DNA from: Tenacibaculum tangerinum
Lineage (GTDB): Bacteria; Bacteroidota; Bacteroidia; Flavobacteriales; Flavobacteriaceae
NCBI RefSeq assembly: GCF_029853675.1
Contig: NZ_CP122539.1
Span: 918,501 to 982,500, forward strand
DNA: 64,000 bases
Reading direction: 5' to 3'
Numbering within the stretch: the stretch's first letter is position 1; each line of letters begins with the position of its first letter. The notes beneath the pieces were generated by a model. That model was not told the DNA's origin and searched no databases. It saw only the letters and a program-made list of their open reading frames with translations. Below are positions 1-7,671 of this stretch, piece by piece. A program made the translations under genes and the position numbers.

Positions 1-330
1 ACAAGCGTCTAAGGTTACATTTCCATCTCTATCGGGCAATCCGCCTTTTCCAACCGATTGTCCTTTTTCATTGGCTTCTTCAATTCTACACCCTGCTTCT
101 ACAGCATCTAATGCTGAACCACCTTTTTCTAACACTTTGGCGGCAGTTTCTACAGCCAATGGGGTATTCCACGTAGCTATGACTAGTGGTCTTACAGCAG
201 AAGTACTCGTTTTTACTGTTTCTTTTTTTTCTGGTGACTTCTCTTCTAATTTACAAGCTATTAATAAGACAAGTGCCAATAGTCCTACTACTATTGTTGC
301 TTTTTTTTGTATAAAATTGATTTGTTTCAT
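1..330 (-). CDS. N4-(beta-N-acetylglucosaminyl)-L-asparaginase, N-terminal part (truncated by window edge)
   Basis: The first 110 codons are visible; the rest lies beyond base 1. The N-terminus is a lipoprotein signal (hydrophobic stretch ending LLIAC, Cys about residue 26). The mature part reads IATWNTP, then ALDAVEAGCRIEEANE, then SVGKGGLPDRDGNVTLDAC, which is the conserved start of the glycosylasparaginase (Ntn-hydrolase) alpha subunit. Known role of the family: hydrolysis of the GlcNAc-Asn bond left after other sugars are trimmed. The start is the ATG at 328-330. It lies 53 bases downstream of GH92 on the same strand, so the two are probably co-transcribed. The nucleophile Thr is not in view, so activity cannot be judged. 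Confidence 0.88.
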   Translation of the reverse strand, partial: MKQINFIQKKATIVVGLLALVLLIACKLEEKSPEKKETVKTSTSAVRPLVIATWNTPLAVETAAKVLEKGGSALDAVEAGCRIEEANEKGQSVGKGGLPDRDGNVTLDAC

Positions 331-383
331 TGGGGAAATATAGTAAGTTTTATGTTTTTAATTTCTTTTTTTGTAAAATCGTG

Positions 384-3314
384 TTATCGTATTTGAATTT
401 CATCTACAAACAACCACGATTTTCCATCGTGTTTGTAGCCTAGATGCCATTCTGGTAAGTTTCCTAATTTTTTAGCGATGACCTTTACGTAACGAGCTGT
501 TTTTCCTTTAAAAGCATAGCCTACTTTTTCTATAGATACATTTTCACGAGGCTCAGTTGTATGTAGTTTTGTTTTTGTAAGGGTTGTATAGGTCTTTCCA
601 TCAGAAGATATCAAGTATTCGATTTCAGTAGGTAAGAAAATCCACGAGCGTTGGTCTTCTAAAAAATTTACTTGAATGTACTCTAGCCACTTTTCTTTTC
701 CTAAATCTACAACAGCCACCAAATCTGTATCGAAATATCCTTGCCAAGTTCCCGTTCTAAAATCATTGGCTCCCAAGACACCGTCAATCAGCGCATTTTT
801 TCCTCCTGCATTGTATTGATTGGCATATGTTGTTTGTAAATCTATGGTAACATTCGGGTCTATTTTATATAAATCGGTAGTAATTGTAGCACTTTTGTTT
901 CCATTTTTTTCAGCATACACCTGTAAAGTACCTTTTTCAGAAACTTGAATAGGTGTCGTGTATTTTAGAAAATTTCCTTCATTCAATGCGTAATAAATCG
1001 TAGCTTCCTTATCTACATTTTCCAAGGTTAATTTGGTACTTCCTTTGAAAGCGATGTCTCCTTTGGCGATAAAAGGCGCGGGTACAATTTCATATTCGTC
1101 AATACTTGTAACGGGTTCTTGTCCTTCTTTAGTACCCCATTCAGAAGGGGTATTCGTCATAAAAAATTCTAATACTCCTCCCTCAATAATTTCTTGGTGG
1201 TGTATAAAGGTTCTATCTAACAATTTTCCGTTTAAAAGTACCTTTTCAATGTATGTGTTTTCTGTTGATAAATGATGTGCTACTACGGTAAAATCTTTTC
1301 CATTTTCTAGGTATATGGTGGTCTTTTTAAACAACGGATTTCCGATTATATACTGATTAGATGCTGGTGTTACTGGATAAAATCCTAGGCTGCTAAAAAT
1401 ATACCAGGCACTCATTTGCCCGCAATCTTCATTCCCCGAAATTCCATCAGGTGTATTGGTGTATTGTTCGGTTAAGATTTGACGAATTCTTTCTTGTGTT
1501 TTATGGGGTTTGTTCACAAAATTGTATAAATACGCCATGTGGTGACTGGGTTCGTTTCCGTGTGCGTATTGCCCTATCAATCCTGTAATATCTACCTGAT
1601 GGCGACCAGAAGTACTGTCGTTCGCGGTAAATAATTTGTCTAAATTGGTTTCTAATTGCTTTTTTCCTCCTAGTAATTTTATAAAACCTGAAATATCTTG
1701 AGGCACGTAAAAACTGTACTGCCAAGAGTTGGCTTCTGTATAATTAAAGTTGACTTCATAGGGGTCGAACGGAGTAAACCATGTGTTTCTAAAACGTCCT
1801 CGCATAAACTGACTTTGGGGGTCGAAAACATTCTTATAATTTTGGGCTCTTTTTATGTAGGTCTTGTAGTCTTCTTCATTTTCTAAAGCTTTTGCCATTC
1901 GTGCTATCGTCCAATCATCATAGGCATATTCAAGGGTTTTAGAGACAGACTCCGACTCTTTTTCCACAGGAATAAATCCGTATTTTTTATACGATTCCAA
2001 TCCTAGTTTGTCTTGTACTGCCGAATGTTTCATTGCTTCAAAAGCCTTGCTCGTATCGTAGTTTCGAATTCCTTTCATATAGGCATCGGCAATTACGGGA
2101 ACGGCATGATAGCCTATCATACACCCCGTATAACAGCCTGCTAAATCCCAAATAGGCATGATGCCTCCTTCGTCGTATTTTGCTAAAAATGTATTGATAA
2201 AATCGTTGGTTCTTTCTTGTTCTATGAGTGTATACAGCGGGTGTGTTGCTCTGTAGGTATCCCAAAGCGAAAACACCGTGTAGTACTGAAAATCGTTAGT
2301 TTCATGAACTTTTAAATCCATTCCTCGATACCTACCGTCTACATCTTGGTACAGATTAGGGGCAATCATGGTATGGTACATGGCAGTGTAAAAGTTTACT
2401 TTATTATCATTGCTAGCATCTTCTACCACAATCTTTTCTAATTGCTGCTCCCAAACTTGCTGTGCGTTCTTTTTTACTTGCTCAAATGTTTTCCCAGCAA
2501 TTTCTTGTTGTAAATTTTTCTTGGCTCCATTTACATCTACAGGAGAAATTGCTACAGCCAATTCGATTGTATTTCCTGTATTTTCATCAAATTCAAACGC
2601 TGCTTTTACCTGTTTTCCTTCTTTTTTATCTTTTAAAAAAGTGACTTTGGTAAACGGTTTTGAAAATTGAATAGTAAAAAATAATTGTTGGTTGGTTGCC
2701 CATGCTTTTGAATGACGATATCCCGAAATCTCGGTATTGGAGTCGACAGTTAGCTTCGCATCCAACACTTCATCTCTATGTTCTAAATCTACAATAAGTA
2801 CTTGTTTTTCTTTTTCCGGAAAGGTATATTTATGAATGCCACTTCTTTCAGCAACTGTCAACTCAATATTGATGTTTGTATCTTCTAAAAACACCTTATA
2901 ATACCCTGGTGCTGCCACTTCTTGTTCGTGTGAAAATTTAGACTTGTAGCCTTCTTTTCCATCAGCTCCGTTATTAAAAATAACCTTATTGGTAGGCATA
3001 AGTAAAATATCGCCGTAATCAGACACTCCTGTTCCGCTTAAATGTGTATGAGAGAATCCATATATTTCAGAGTCAGAATAGTGATAGCCAGAACATCCAT
3101 CCCATCCGTCTAAACGGGTATCTGGAGATAATTGCATCATTCCAAAAGGCAGGGTCGCTCCCGGATACGTATGTCCGTGTCCTCCTGTTCCAATAAAAGG
3201 ATTTACATAAGAAGTCAAACTTTTCTCTTTTTGAGCTTTTGAAATTGTTGGTTGTTGATGACATCCTACTAACAAAACAACAAGAATAAAAAAGAATAAA
3301 AATTTGATTTTCAT
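384..3314 (-). CDS. GH92 alpha-mannosidase lipoprotein with C-terminal chitobiase-like and discoidin-like modules
   Basis: A 976-residue exo-alpha-mannosidase of family GH92, a calcium-dependent inverting enzyme that trims mannose from N-glycans. Lipobox LLVGC puts Cys18 at the mature end, so it should be anchored in an envelope membrane. Family marks: PFIGTGGHGHTYPGAT near residue 40, GWDGCSGYHYSD near 72, GNEPSHHMAYLYN (catalytic Glu region) and GNEDCGQMSAWYIFSSLGFYP around 640-690. After the catalytic part comes a short beta-hexosaminidase-C-like module (about 770-830) and a discoidin/F5-8C-like domain (about 835-976). The GH20 gene alongside carries the same two modules. Divergent from GH20 with only 39 bases between starts; a TATATTTG box at 3340-3347 fits its promoter. 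Confidence 0.95.
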   Translation of the reverse strand: MKIKFLFFFILVVLLVGCHQQPTISKAQKEKSLTSYVNPFIGTGGHGHTYPGATLPFGMMQLSPDTRLDGWDGCSGYHYSDSEIYGFSHTHLSGTGVSDYGDILLMPTNKVIFNNGADGKEGYKSKFSHEQEVAAPGYYKVFLEDTNINIELTVAERSGIHKYTFPEKEKQVLIVDLEHRDEVLDAKLTVDSNTEISGYRHSKAWATNQQLFFTIQFSKPFTKVTFLKDKKEGKQVKAAFEFDENTGNTIELAVAISPVDVNGAKKNLQQEIAGKTFEQVKKNAQQVWEQQLEKIVVEDASNDNKVNFYTAMYHTMIAPNLYQDVDGRYRGMDLKVHETNDFQYYTVFSLWDTYRATHPLYTLIEQERTNDFINTFLAKYDEGGIMPIWDLAGCYTGCMIGYHAVPVIADAYMKGIRNYDTSKAFEAMKHSAVQDKLGLESYKKYGFIPVEKESESVSKTLEYAYDDWTIARMAKALENEEDYKTYIKRAQNYKNVFDPQSQFMRGRFRNTWFTPFDPYEVNFNYTEANSWQYSFYVPQDISGFIKLLGGKKQLETNLDKLFTANDSTSGRHQVDITGLIGQYAHGNEPSHHMAYLYNFVNKPHKTQERIRQILTEQYTNTPDGISGNEDCGQMSAWYIFSSLGFYPVTPASNQYIIGNPLFKKTTIYLENGKDFTVVAHHLSTENTYIEKVLLNGKLLDRTFIHHQEIIEGGVLEFFMTNTPSEWGTKEGQEPVTSIDEYEIVPAPFIAKGDIAFKGSTKLTLENVDKEATIYYALNEGNFLKYTTPIQVSEKGTLQVYAEKNGNKSATITTDLYKIDPNVTIDLQTTYANQYNAGGKNALIDGVLGANDFRTGTWQGYFDTDLVAVVDLGKEKWLEYIQVNFLEDQRSWIFLPTEIEYLISSDGKTYTTLTKTKLHTTEPRENVSIEKVGYAFKGKTARYVKVIAKKLGNLPEWHLGYKHDGKSWLFVDEIQIR

Positions 3315-3339
3315 GATAGTAGATTGTTAATTTAGCATC

Positions 3340-3347
3340 AAATATAA
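3340..3347 (-). promoter_or_regulatory. Bacteroidota -7 box (TATATTTG) for the GH92 gene
   Basis: On the minus strand the bases read TATATTTG, a full match to TAnnTTTG, 25 bases before the GH92 ATG. It overlaps the short divergent GH92/GH20 spacer. No clear TTG -33 element was found. Confidence 0.55.
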
Positions 3348-3353
3348 CAGAAA

Positions 3354-5618
3354 ATGAAAATCAGTTATCATTACCTTGTCTTTTTTGTACTATTACTTAT
3401 CAACTGTCATAAAAATATTCCCAAACCCATCACTCCAGAAATCATTCCGATTCCTGTTTCACAAACCATTACCGAAGGAACTTTTATTCTTAACAATGCT
3501 GTTTCTGTAAACTATCAAGATGAATTCAAATCAGTAGCGAATTATTTTTCTGAATATATTGAAAAACAATATGATATTACTTTAACCACAGCCAAAACGG
3601 GTGCTAAAATTCAATTCTTAAAAGATGATACACTTAAAAATGAAGAAGCTTATATTTTAACTATTACTCCCAAAGAGATTATCATCAGCGCTTCTTCTGC
3701 AAAAGGCGCTTTTTATGGGGTGCAGAGTTTGCTACAATTAATGCCTGTTGCTACCAACTCAAAAAGCATGGCTATTCAATGCTTAGAAATAAAAGACAGC
3801 CCTCGATTTGTGTACAGAGGTATGCATTTAGATGTAGCTCGTCATTTTTTCTCGGTAGATTTTATCAAAAAATACATTGATATGTTGGCTATGCTTAAGA
3901 TGAATACGTTTCATTGGCATTTGACAGAAGATCAAGGATGGCGAATTGAAATCAAAAAATACCCAAAACTACAAGAAGTTGCTGCCTACAGAAAAGAAAC
4001 ACTTATTGGGCATTACAGCGACCAGCCACATCAATTTGATGGAAAAAGATATGGTGGCTATTACACTCAGGAAGAAATAAGAGAGGTTGTAACCTACGCA
4101 GCAGAAAGGCAGGTTACTATTATTCCTGAAATTGAAATGCCAGGACACTCTCAGGCAGCCATTGCCGCGTATCCTGAGCTAGGGTGTACTGGAGATACTA
4201 TTGAAGTAGCCACGAAATGGGGTGTTTTTGAAGATATTTATTGCCCCAAAGAAACCACTTTTCAATTTTTGGAAGATGTGATTGATGAAGTCGTTTCCTT
4301 ATTCCCAGGAAAATATATTCATATCGGAGGTGACGAAGCTCCTAAAAAACGATGGAGAAATTGTGCGCATTGCCAACAACTTATCAAAGAAAAAGGATTA
4401 AAAGATGAGCATGAGCTCCAAAGCTATTTTATTACTCGTATGGAGCAGTACATCAATTCTAAAGGAAAACAACTTATTGGTTGGGATGAAATTCTAGAAG
4501 GAGGCCTAGCACCTAATGCTACCGTAATGTCTTGGCGTGGTACTAAAGGGGCTGTAGAAGCTGCGAAAGCACATCATAATGTGGTGTTGACCCCGAACTC
4601 ACACTGTTACTTTGATCATTACCAATCTACCCATGAAAATGAACCATTGGCTATTGGTGGTTTTCTTCCTCTGGAAAAGGTCTACCATTTCAACCCAATC
4701 CCAAAAGAACTCACAAAAGAAGAAGCCCAATACGTCTTAGGTGCTCAAGGAAATGTATGGACAGAGTACATGAAAACTCCTGAAAAAGTAGAGTATATGA
4801 TTTTTCCTAGAGTGGCGGCTTTGAGTGAGGTAGTATGGTCTTCATCGAAACAGAAAAATTATGATGATTTTAAAAAGAGATTGCTTTCTTTTTTCAAAAG
4901 GCTAGACCATCTTTCTATCAACCATGCCAATCATTTGTATGAATTAAGAGGAAAACCCTTGTACGCTAAAGACAGTACTTTTTATATATTGGAAGCCCAA
5001 ATATCTGGAAAAGACATTCGATTTACGCTCGATGGTACTATTCCAACAGAAAAATCAACATTGTATACCGCTCCTATACCCATCACAAAATCTGTGACTA
5101 TTAAAGCGGCTAGTTTTGATAAAAAAGAACAAATTGGTGCTGTTTTTTCTAAGGATATTCTAAAACATAAAGCTATCAATCAAACGATTTCATTAAGTGT
5201 TCCTCCCAACCCTACTTACGGAAAAGGAGGCAAAGAAATATTGATTAATGGAATACAGGGAAATAAAAGTCGTTATGGAGATAAAGAATGGCTGGGGTTT
5301 GATACCGATTCGGTTAGCATAACGATTGATTTTGAAAAACCTACCGCTATTTCTTCTATTATCACACGATTTTACAATTCGGTAGGTTCATGGATTTATC
5401 CGCCTAAAAAATATACTGTTTCGCTAAATAATGGTTTTACAAAGGAAGTGGTACTGAATACTACTTCAGAAACTACGGTAAAGAGTCGTATTAGCATTCC
5501 GAAGCAAACAGTAAAACAATTAAATATTACCATTTCTTGCTTTGGAAAAATTCCCGAAGGAGAACAAGGTGCTGGTCATCTTGCTTGGTTGTTTATCGAT
5601 GAAATTATCGTTGACTAA
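3354..5618 (+). CDS. GH20 beta-N-acetylhexosaminidase lipoprotein
   Basis: A 754-residue family GH20 hexosaminidase that removes terminal GlcNAc/GalNAc by substrate-assisted catalysis. Lipobox LLINC gives Cys18. An N-terminal GH20b-like domain (about 30-145) precedes the TIM barrel. The barrel opens with YRGMHLDVARHFF (154-166), then FHWHLTEDQGWRIE, PEIEMPGHSQA and HIGGDEAPK; Asp327-Glu328 form the catalytic pair. The C-terminal third holds a chitobiase-type Fn3-like module (DGTIPTEKSTLYT) and a discoidin-like domain, the same pair as on the neighbouring GH92 enzyme. It is probably the first gene of the rightward part of the N-glycan locus, ahead of cutC. Confidence 0.95.
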   Translation: MKISYHYLVFFVLLLINCHKNIPKPITPEIIPIPVSQTITEGTFILNNAVSVNYQDEFKSVANYFSEYIEKQYDITLTTAKTGAKIQFLKDDTLKNEEAYILTITPKEIIISASSAKGAFYGVQSLLQLMPVATNSKSMAIQCLEIKDSPRFVYRGMHLDVARHFFSVDFIKKYIDMLAMLKMNTFHWHLTEDQGWRIEIKKYPKLQEVAAYRKETLIGHYSDQPHQFDGKRYGGYYTQEEIREVVTYAAERQVTIIPEIEMPGHSQAAIAAYPELGCTGDTIEVATKWGVFEDIYCPKETTFQFLEDVIDEVVSLFPGKYIHIGGDEAPKKRWRNCAHCQQLIKEKGLKDEHELQSYFITRMEQYINSKGKQLIGWDEILEGGLAPNATVMSWRGTKGAVEAAKAHHNVVLTPNSHCYFDHYQSTHENEPLAIGGFLPLEKVYHFNPIPKELTKEEAQYVLGAQGNVWTEYMKTPEKVEYMIFPRVAALSEVVWSSSKQKNYDDFKKRLLSFFKRLDHLSINHANHLYELRGKPLYAKDSTFYILEAQISGKDIRFTLDGTIPTEKSTLYTAPIPITKSVTIKAASFDKKEQIGAVFSKDILKHKAINQTISLSVPPNPTYGKGGKEILINGIQGNKSRYGDKEWLGFDTDSVSITIDFEKPTAISSIITRFYNSVGSWIYPPKKYTVSLNNGFTKEVVLNTTSETTVKSRISIPKQTVKQLNITISCFGKIPEGEQGAGHLAWLFIDEIIVD

Positions 5619-5681
5619 TACTTTTGATGAATTATGAATTACGAATTGTTAATTGTTAATTGTTAAAACCTATACTATTCT

Positions 5682-6386
5682 ATGATTTTAGAAATTTGTG
5701 CCAATTCATATCAATCAGCTTTAAACGCACAAAGTGCTGGTGCACATAGAATTGAACTGTGCAGCGAACTATCTGTTGGTGGTATTACTCCTTCATTTGG
5801 ACTCATTAAAGAAGTTATTCAAAACACACGCATTCCTGTTTTTGTGCTAATTAGACCTAGAAGTGGTGATTTCTGCTATTCTGATGAAGAGTTTGAAATC
5901 ATGAAATCTGACATTCAATATTGCAAAGAAATAGGATGCTCAGGAATTGTTTCGGGTGTCTTAACTCCTACTAATGAAATTGATTTGGAAAGAACTCAAG
6001 CATTAATTGAACTTTCGAAGCCTCTAGCCTTTACTTTTCACAGAGCCTTTGACTGTGTTGCAAATCCTACAAAATCACTAGAACAACTCATAAGCCTTGG
6101 TGCTGACAGAGTGTTAACCTCTGGACAAAAAACTTTGGCAATAGAAGGGCTTGATGCACTTCAAAAATTGAACAAACAAGCAGCCGATCGAATCATTATT
6201 CTTCCTGGGAGTGGTATCAACGCTACCAATGCTGCGGTTTTTAAAAACAGTAGATTTTTAGAAATACACACCTCGGCTTCTGTGAAGATACTGCCCAATG
6301 AGGTACAACTGCCCTCAATGTTCGATACCATACAAACCGTTTCAGACATAGATTGCATCAAAAACATTGTGAACGTAATAAATTAA
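5682..6386 (+). CDS. cutC: CutC family TIM-barrel protein
   Basis: 234 residues, close to full CutC length. It starts MILEICANSYQSALNAQ and contains GAHRIELCSELSVGGITPS, FVLIRPRSGDFCYS, TFHRAFDC, RVLTSGQ and ILPGSGIN, all CutC signatures. The family is annotated as copper homeostasis from early E. coli genetics, but that assignment is disputed and no enzymatic role is firmly established. No signal peptide, so it is cytoplasmic. It sits between GH20 and the PNGase F gene in an otherwise purely glycan-degrading cluster, which suggests a sugar-related job; that part is inference. Confidence 0.9.
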   Translation: MILEICANSYQSALNAQSAGAHRIELCSELSVGGITPSFGLIKEVIQNTRIPVFVLIRPRSGDFCYSDEEFEIMKSDIQYCKEIGCSGIVSGVLTPTNEIDLERTQALIELSKPLAFTFHRAFDCVANPTKSLEQLISLGADRVLTSGQKTLAIEGLDALQKLNKQAADRIIILPGSGINATNAAVFKNSRFLEIHTSASVKILPNEVQLPSMFDTIQTVSDIDCIKNIVNVIN

Positions 6387-6425
6387 AAATTAACTACTTA
6401 TTAAAAGAATGTAGGAGAAGTTTTT

Positions 6426-6433
6426 TACCTTTG
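6426..6433 (+). promoter_or_regulatory. Bacteroidota -7 box (TACCTTTG) upstream of the PNGase F/beta-mannosidase pair
   Basis: TACCTTTG is a perfect TAnnTTTG match, 36 bases before the ATG at 6469. It implies that PNGase F and the overlapping beta-mannosidase are transcribed from their own promoter as well as any read-through from cutC. Confidence 0.5.
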
Positions 6434-6468
6434 ATTTTTTACTAACTGTTAGTATAATACCTCATACT

Positions 6469-7671
6469 ATGAAGCATATACACTTACTATTTTTAGCCAT
6501 CATTGTCTCATATTCTTGTCAAACAAAACCCACCCAGCTTGGGAATCAAAAGATGGTTGTTTTTGACAATACCAATCTTTATTTTGATATGGAATTAAAA
6601 AAGAATCCTAACAATCATAAAGATAGCATTCTAAGGCTAGATGCTGGGCGTGTTTTAGTAAAAAAAGTTAATCTTCCATCATATCAAATGCAACCTTCGG
6701 TTACTATTACTACCACCTTAACTTCAAATGGTGATCCATGGGACAAATCTGGTTCTGTTTTTGTTATTCCAGCTTCTGCTTCAGCTAGTTTTTTAGATTT
6801 AGAGAATAAAACTGTCAAGAAAGAACAGTTTCAAAATGAATATATAGGCATTCAACAAGAAAAAATAGATAGTAACCTCGTTTATAAACCCAATATTGAA
6901 TTGCTTCGCTTTATGACTCCTTTTGGTGTTGGATTCTTCAACAATCATGAAAAACTTAAAGATGCTAAACCCGTTTACATTCCAAAATGGGAAGATAATG
7001 TAGTTTGGAAACAAGACATTACCCATCTTTTACCCCTATTAGAAAACGAGGTATATATTGGTGTTTATGTTGACACTTGGAACAAACAAGGTTATACTGT
7101 TTCTGTTGAACTTGATTTTACAGAAACTACCATTCCTCATCATCTTAAAAAAGAACGAGGAGTACTTCCTGTTCTAAACACCACAAAATATGCTGCAAAT
7201 CAAAAATTTTATGATGCTTTTTCAAAAGGTAATTTAAGTATCGCTATTCCTGTGCAAAGCACCCTTAAAAACGCAAAGTTGTACTATATCGCTACAGGAC
7301 ATGGTGGGTATGCTGCTGGTGATGAGTTTAACCAAAAAGAAAATATTATTAAACTTAACCAAAAAGTGATTAAAAAGTTTACTCCTTGGCGTGATGATTG
7401 TGCTAGTTTCAGACGTTTTAATCCTAGTTCGGGTGTTGCGATGATACCTACCACCTATAAAGGAAAAAAAATTGAAGAACGTATTGCATCTTCAGACTAT
7501 TCTCGCTCCAACTGGTGTCCAGGGAGCGATGTAAAACCAGAAATTATCGCATTAGGCGATCTAGCAGTGGGTACTCATACATTTGAATTTGCAATTCCAA
7601 AAGCCAAAGCTATCGAAGATAACGATATTAATTACTGGATGGTATCTGCTTACATAACTTATGACAAATAA
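6469..7671 (+). CDS. PNGase F-like peptide-N-glycosidase (N-glycan amidase)
   Basis: 400 residues, somewhat longer than the flavobacterial PNGase F (about 350). Known reaction: cleaves the amide bond between the innermost GlcNAc and Asn, turning Asn into Asp. The N-terminal region (VVFDNTNLYFD, later SNGDPWDKSGSVFVIP) and the C-terminal region (YIATGHGGYAAGDEF, WRDDCASFRRFNP, RSNWCPGSDVKPE) match the two eight-stranded PNGase F domains. A signal peptide ends near SYSC (Cys17), a weak lipobox, so surface anchoring is likely but not certain. It overlaps the downstream beta-mannosidase by 11 bases, a strong sign of co-translation. Confidence 0.9.
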   Translation: MKHIHLLFLAIIVSYSCQTKPTQLGNQKMVVFDNTNLYFDMELKKNPNNHKDSILRLDAGRVLVKKVNLPSYQMQPSVTITTTLTSNGDPWDKSGSVFVIPASASASFLDLENKTVKKEQFQNEYIGIQQEKIDSNLVYKPNIELLRFMTPFGVGFFNNHEKLKDAKPVYIPKWEDNVVWKQDITHLLPLLENEVYIGVYVDTWNKQGYTVSVELDFTETTIPHHLKKERGVLPVLNTTKYAANQKFYDAFSKGNLSIAIPVQSTLKNAKLYYIATGHGGYAAGDEFNQKENIIKLNQKVIKKFTPWRDDCASFRRFNPSSGVAMIPTTYKGKKIEERIASSDYSRSNWCPGSDVKPEIIALGDLAVGTHTFEFAIPKAKAIEDNDINYWMVSAYITYDK

